The notes below the pieces were generated by a model. The model searched no databases. It was given only the letters and a program-made list of their open reading frames with translations, and had not been told where the DNA came from. From NCBI GenBank assembly GCA_005784505.1, contig VCAZ01000025.1, forward strand, positions 3,587,501 through 3,651,500: 64,000 nucleotides of DNA, written 5' to 3'. Shown here one piece after another: positions 61,530 through 64,000 of the stretch. Made by a program: the position numbers and the translations under genes. The stretch comes from Bagarius yarrelli (Eukaryota > Chordata > Actinopteri > Siluriformes > Sisoridae). Positions within the stretch are counted from its first letter, which is position 1. Every line of letters starts with the position of its first letter.

Positions 61530-62680
61530 CTGTTCCAAACAACCACAAAGACAGAAGACAGGAGAAATTCACCGTTATCACAAAGAAGAAACTAGAAAGC
61601 ATAGATTTCCTTCCACTGGCCACATACACTCCTGGCTCAGTCACCCTGAAAACATGAACTGAGGATACGATGACTGGGCATACAAATTAAACAGAGTTTA
61701 ATTATTCAATAAATAAAACATGAGACTGTTTAAAAAATTCATGACTTGAACCTGCTAGATAGATTTCCCACAGCCAAGCATGATATGTAATATTTATAGA
61801 AATGTATCTTGTTACAGTCTGAGCAACATCACTGTACACCAAAGTTCAATAATAATAATCTAATCATAATGCGTGCATGTTCCCCCACCCCAACAGGAAT
61901 GTACTTACCCCTTCACAATACTCACCATCAGCCCCCTACACGCCGGAACACACTGACAAGCAGGCTCTGGGGGTGGGGGTGAGGGAAGGGGAGTGTGTGG
62001 GGTAGAGGTGGTGGACACGGTCAGAACTTTCAGGCACATAATCAGTGGACTGAGGTCTTTCGGGGGCCATGCTAGCACTACAAAACTGCTTCAAATCAAC
62101 TGCCAATGAATTATGGAGTACGACCACCGCTATGAGTGCTCATTCTGCTACAAGGTGGTTATTTAACTGTTTAACGCACTTCCCCATGAATTCTACTATG
62201 AAAATACACACAACGCTGTTTAACTGAGCTCATTTTGACATTATTTTTCAACAATCAAATAAGTACGCAGACATTTAACCCCAAATGAAATATTATTCTG
62301 AACTATATAATTTTTATCCTACAGAGCACACTAGAGAAAAAGGCAGCTTAGAAGAGCAGAAAATTTTCACAAGAAAATTTTTCAACGTAGAAAAAAGAAA
62401 GCATTTCAAAATAAGGAAAAAAAAAAAATAGTAGCGGTGAAGTTGAACCCTGAGCTTTTATACAGAGTACTGCTGATTGATTATAAAACTAGCGACGCAT
62501 CTACAAAAAGACTGGCCTAAAATCGTGAAACCTACACTTTTGGACCCGATCACTGACATTAAAAAATGGTCGGGTTTTCTTTCAAGAAAAAAAAAATTGC
62601 TAACATTTTAGCGCTCCTAGTCACTTATGACTAATTTTACGCTGACGTATTTTTATTATAGTTTATTAAAATGACGCTTC
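61530..62680. other. nxf1 upstream intron or spacer
   Basis: No further NXF1 exon recognised on the minus strand. A fragment reading PQSTDYV near 62050 only superficially resembles the expected DQSTYV. Confidence 0.4.
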
Positions 62681-62689
62681 CTCTAAATT

Positions 62690-63040
62690 GATGATGAGAA
62701 TATGGCCACAAAGCCATTCCAGTGATCCTCAGTTTAGTAACAGCCAAGAGAGCATTTGCTTTCAATAAATGTCCAAGTCCTTGTTGCATGGACAGGAATG
62801 TGATGTTACATTTTGGGCAACAAACCCCACATTGGAGTTGTACAGGTCCCAGCATTGCTGGAAACTCCTTGGCTCAAAGGATTTTCTTAAATCCCCGCTC
62901 CCTTTCCTCCTCCACCTAAAGGTTTTCATTAGTATAAAGTTATCATTCCACATCATTGTCGTCTTCTCGTCAGGAAATCTTCGTTTGCTACATTGTGTGC
63001 TGTGGCCAGCTTTGCGACTGTGCCTGCCTTAGGTTGTCCC
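62690..63040 (+). mobile_element. decayed tyrosine-recombinase-like retroelement fragment
   Basis: One plus frame reads ILSLVTAKRAFAF ... MLHFG and, after a frame change, LPFLLHL ... NLRLLHCVLWPALRLCLP. The order LAL.TAKRV.. then LRLLH.(L)CPVRALRLY is that of DIRS-type tyrosine recombinases of fish. It is frameshifted and has no intact protein. Similarity judged from memory and weak. Confidence 0.35.
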
Positions 63041-64000
63041 AAGTTTAGGGTGGGATCTTACCCGTCTTTGGCTAACCAGCCTTCGTCACTGGCCAAACGG
63101 CAACCTGGGGTAGAGACCTAATCTCAACCCGTATATAAGGGGTGGAGGGGACAGAGGTGACACCATTAAAGAGCGAGAGTTGCAAAATCAAGAGCACTTC
63201 AGTGTGTGTATATAACATGCTTTTTCCCCCATGTCTTCTAGAGCGATTAGTCCTGATGCTCTCGCAAATTTAAGAGGCGTTGAGAGGTCGAATGGCAGGG
63301 TTCCCCAAATGAGCCACGAAGTCATGTAGCCACCAAAAGCTACATTTGTAGACATAACTAATGTCGTCCTAAACTGATCATTTTAACTAATAAAATTGTG
63401 AGCAGTAATCTGTAAAAAGCAAGAGCTAAACACACCTGGGAAAAAAACAAAAACCCACACAGAAAGAACTGGAAAACTGAAATTGCAAAGAAGCTGAGAG
63501 CATGTAGAAATAAGAGAAAAGCAAAAAGTATTTATCCTTTTATCAAAACTATACCTGACGCTACAAAGTACCAGTATAAACCTGAAAAAAAACCAAAAAA
63601 CCTTCACATTGTTTTATAAGCATTATGAGGGAGATTGTTGCATCTACAAGTTGGTTTTGTTTCACGACAGACTGCAGTTAACTACAGGTCACGTGCAACA
63701 CGATCTGTTTTTCCATGATGTAATTACCCTTACACTAGCGATCGGTCAGTGGGCAAAAACTTATACTCGACATGTGCAGGCTGCACAATATGGATTGTCA
63801 TCTTGGTTATTTTTTAGACTAAAATGCCTTTTTTTTTTTTTTTTTTTTTAAAAACAATGTAGTAGTAATACACTACAATAATTTTGGGCGATTATCCAGA
63901 AGGTGCTTGTTTGAAATTTTTTTGTATGCAGTACCAACAATACAATAAATTTTTTTATAAAAAACAAAAAACTAACGAATATACCTTATAGAAGTAAATT
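63041..64000. other. spacer to the window end
   Basis: No gene recognised. Contains a T-run at 63829-63849. Small open frames are unsupported. Confidence 0.5.

Noticed and set aside
61936..62127. Candidate nxf1 exon reading PQSTDYV
   Set aside because: The rest does not fit the LRR region (expected FRDQSTYI with an exact phase), and no matching donor precedes 61529.

Overview
The window is vertebrate, almost certainly teleost, nuclear DNA. Genes are split into short exons with GT-AG introns, and the spacers are AT-rich. They carry many (TA)n, (GT)n, (CT)n and GAAA microsatellites, tRNA-derived SINEs of the kind common in catfish and characins, and Tc1-like and MITE remnants. A siluriform-like fish is my best guess; the SINE family suggests it but does not prove it.

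Layout. (1) 0.5-2.1 kb: a small U5 spliceosomal RNA cluster with two intact-looking genes, each with PSE and 3' box, and one decayed third copy. (2) 2.9-6.9 kb, + strand: stx5 (syntaxin 5, Golgi Qa-SNARE), 10 coding exons, 344 aa, all in the window. (3) 7-18 kb: intergenic, repeats plus one orphan exon-like block. (4) 18.3-23.6 kb, + strand: kcnk4 (TRAAK-type two-pore K+ channel), 471 aa from the Met aligned with the mammalian start, plus an upstream N-terminal exon. (5) 23.6-27.9 kb: intergenic, GAAA microsatellite and SINEs. (6) 27.9-48.0 kb, + strand: esrra (estrogen-related receptor alpha), with a promoter region rich in palindromic ERR sites, long 5' introns, six coding exons (434 aa) and a 3.3-kb 3' UTR. 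(7) 48-52.4 kb: intergenic, SINEs and a nested Tc1-like remnant. (8) 52.4-56.6 kb, + strand: prdx5 (peroxiredoxin 5), six exons, 185 aa. (9) 56.6-61.5 kb, - strand: the 3' eleven coding exons of nxf1 (mRNA export factor), convergent with prdx5; its 5' exons were not found up to 64 kb and probably lie beyond the window. (10) 61.5-64 kb: nxf1 intron or spacer with a decayed tyrosine-recombinase-like fragment.

The genes do not form an operon-like system. kcnk4-esrra-prdx5 matches human 11q13.1, while stx5 and nxf1 are near one another in human 11q12.3, so this fish block brings together loci that are apart in humans. ERRalpha (mitochondrial biogenesis) and PRDX5 (mitochondrial peroxidase) are functionally related, and the esrra upstream region carries sites suited to autoregulation.

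I found no undescribed multi-gene system. The best leads are regulatory or RNA-level: a (TG)17 tract that forms the esrra exon-3 splice acceptor in front of an in-frame 114-nt exon, palindromic ERR sites beside a CRE and a CTCF consensus, a GASE/CRE pair upstream of stx5, the nxf1 intron equivalent to the mammalian retained intron 10, and the U5 tandem array.
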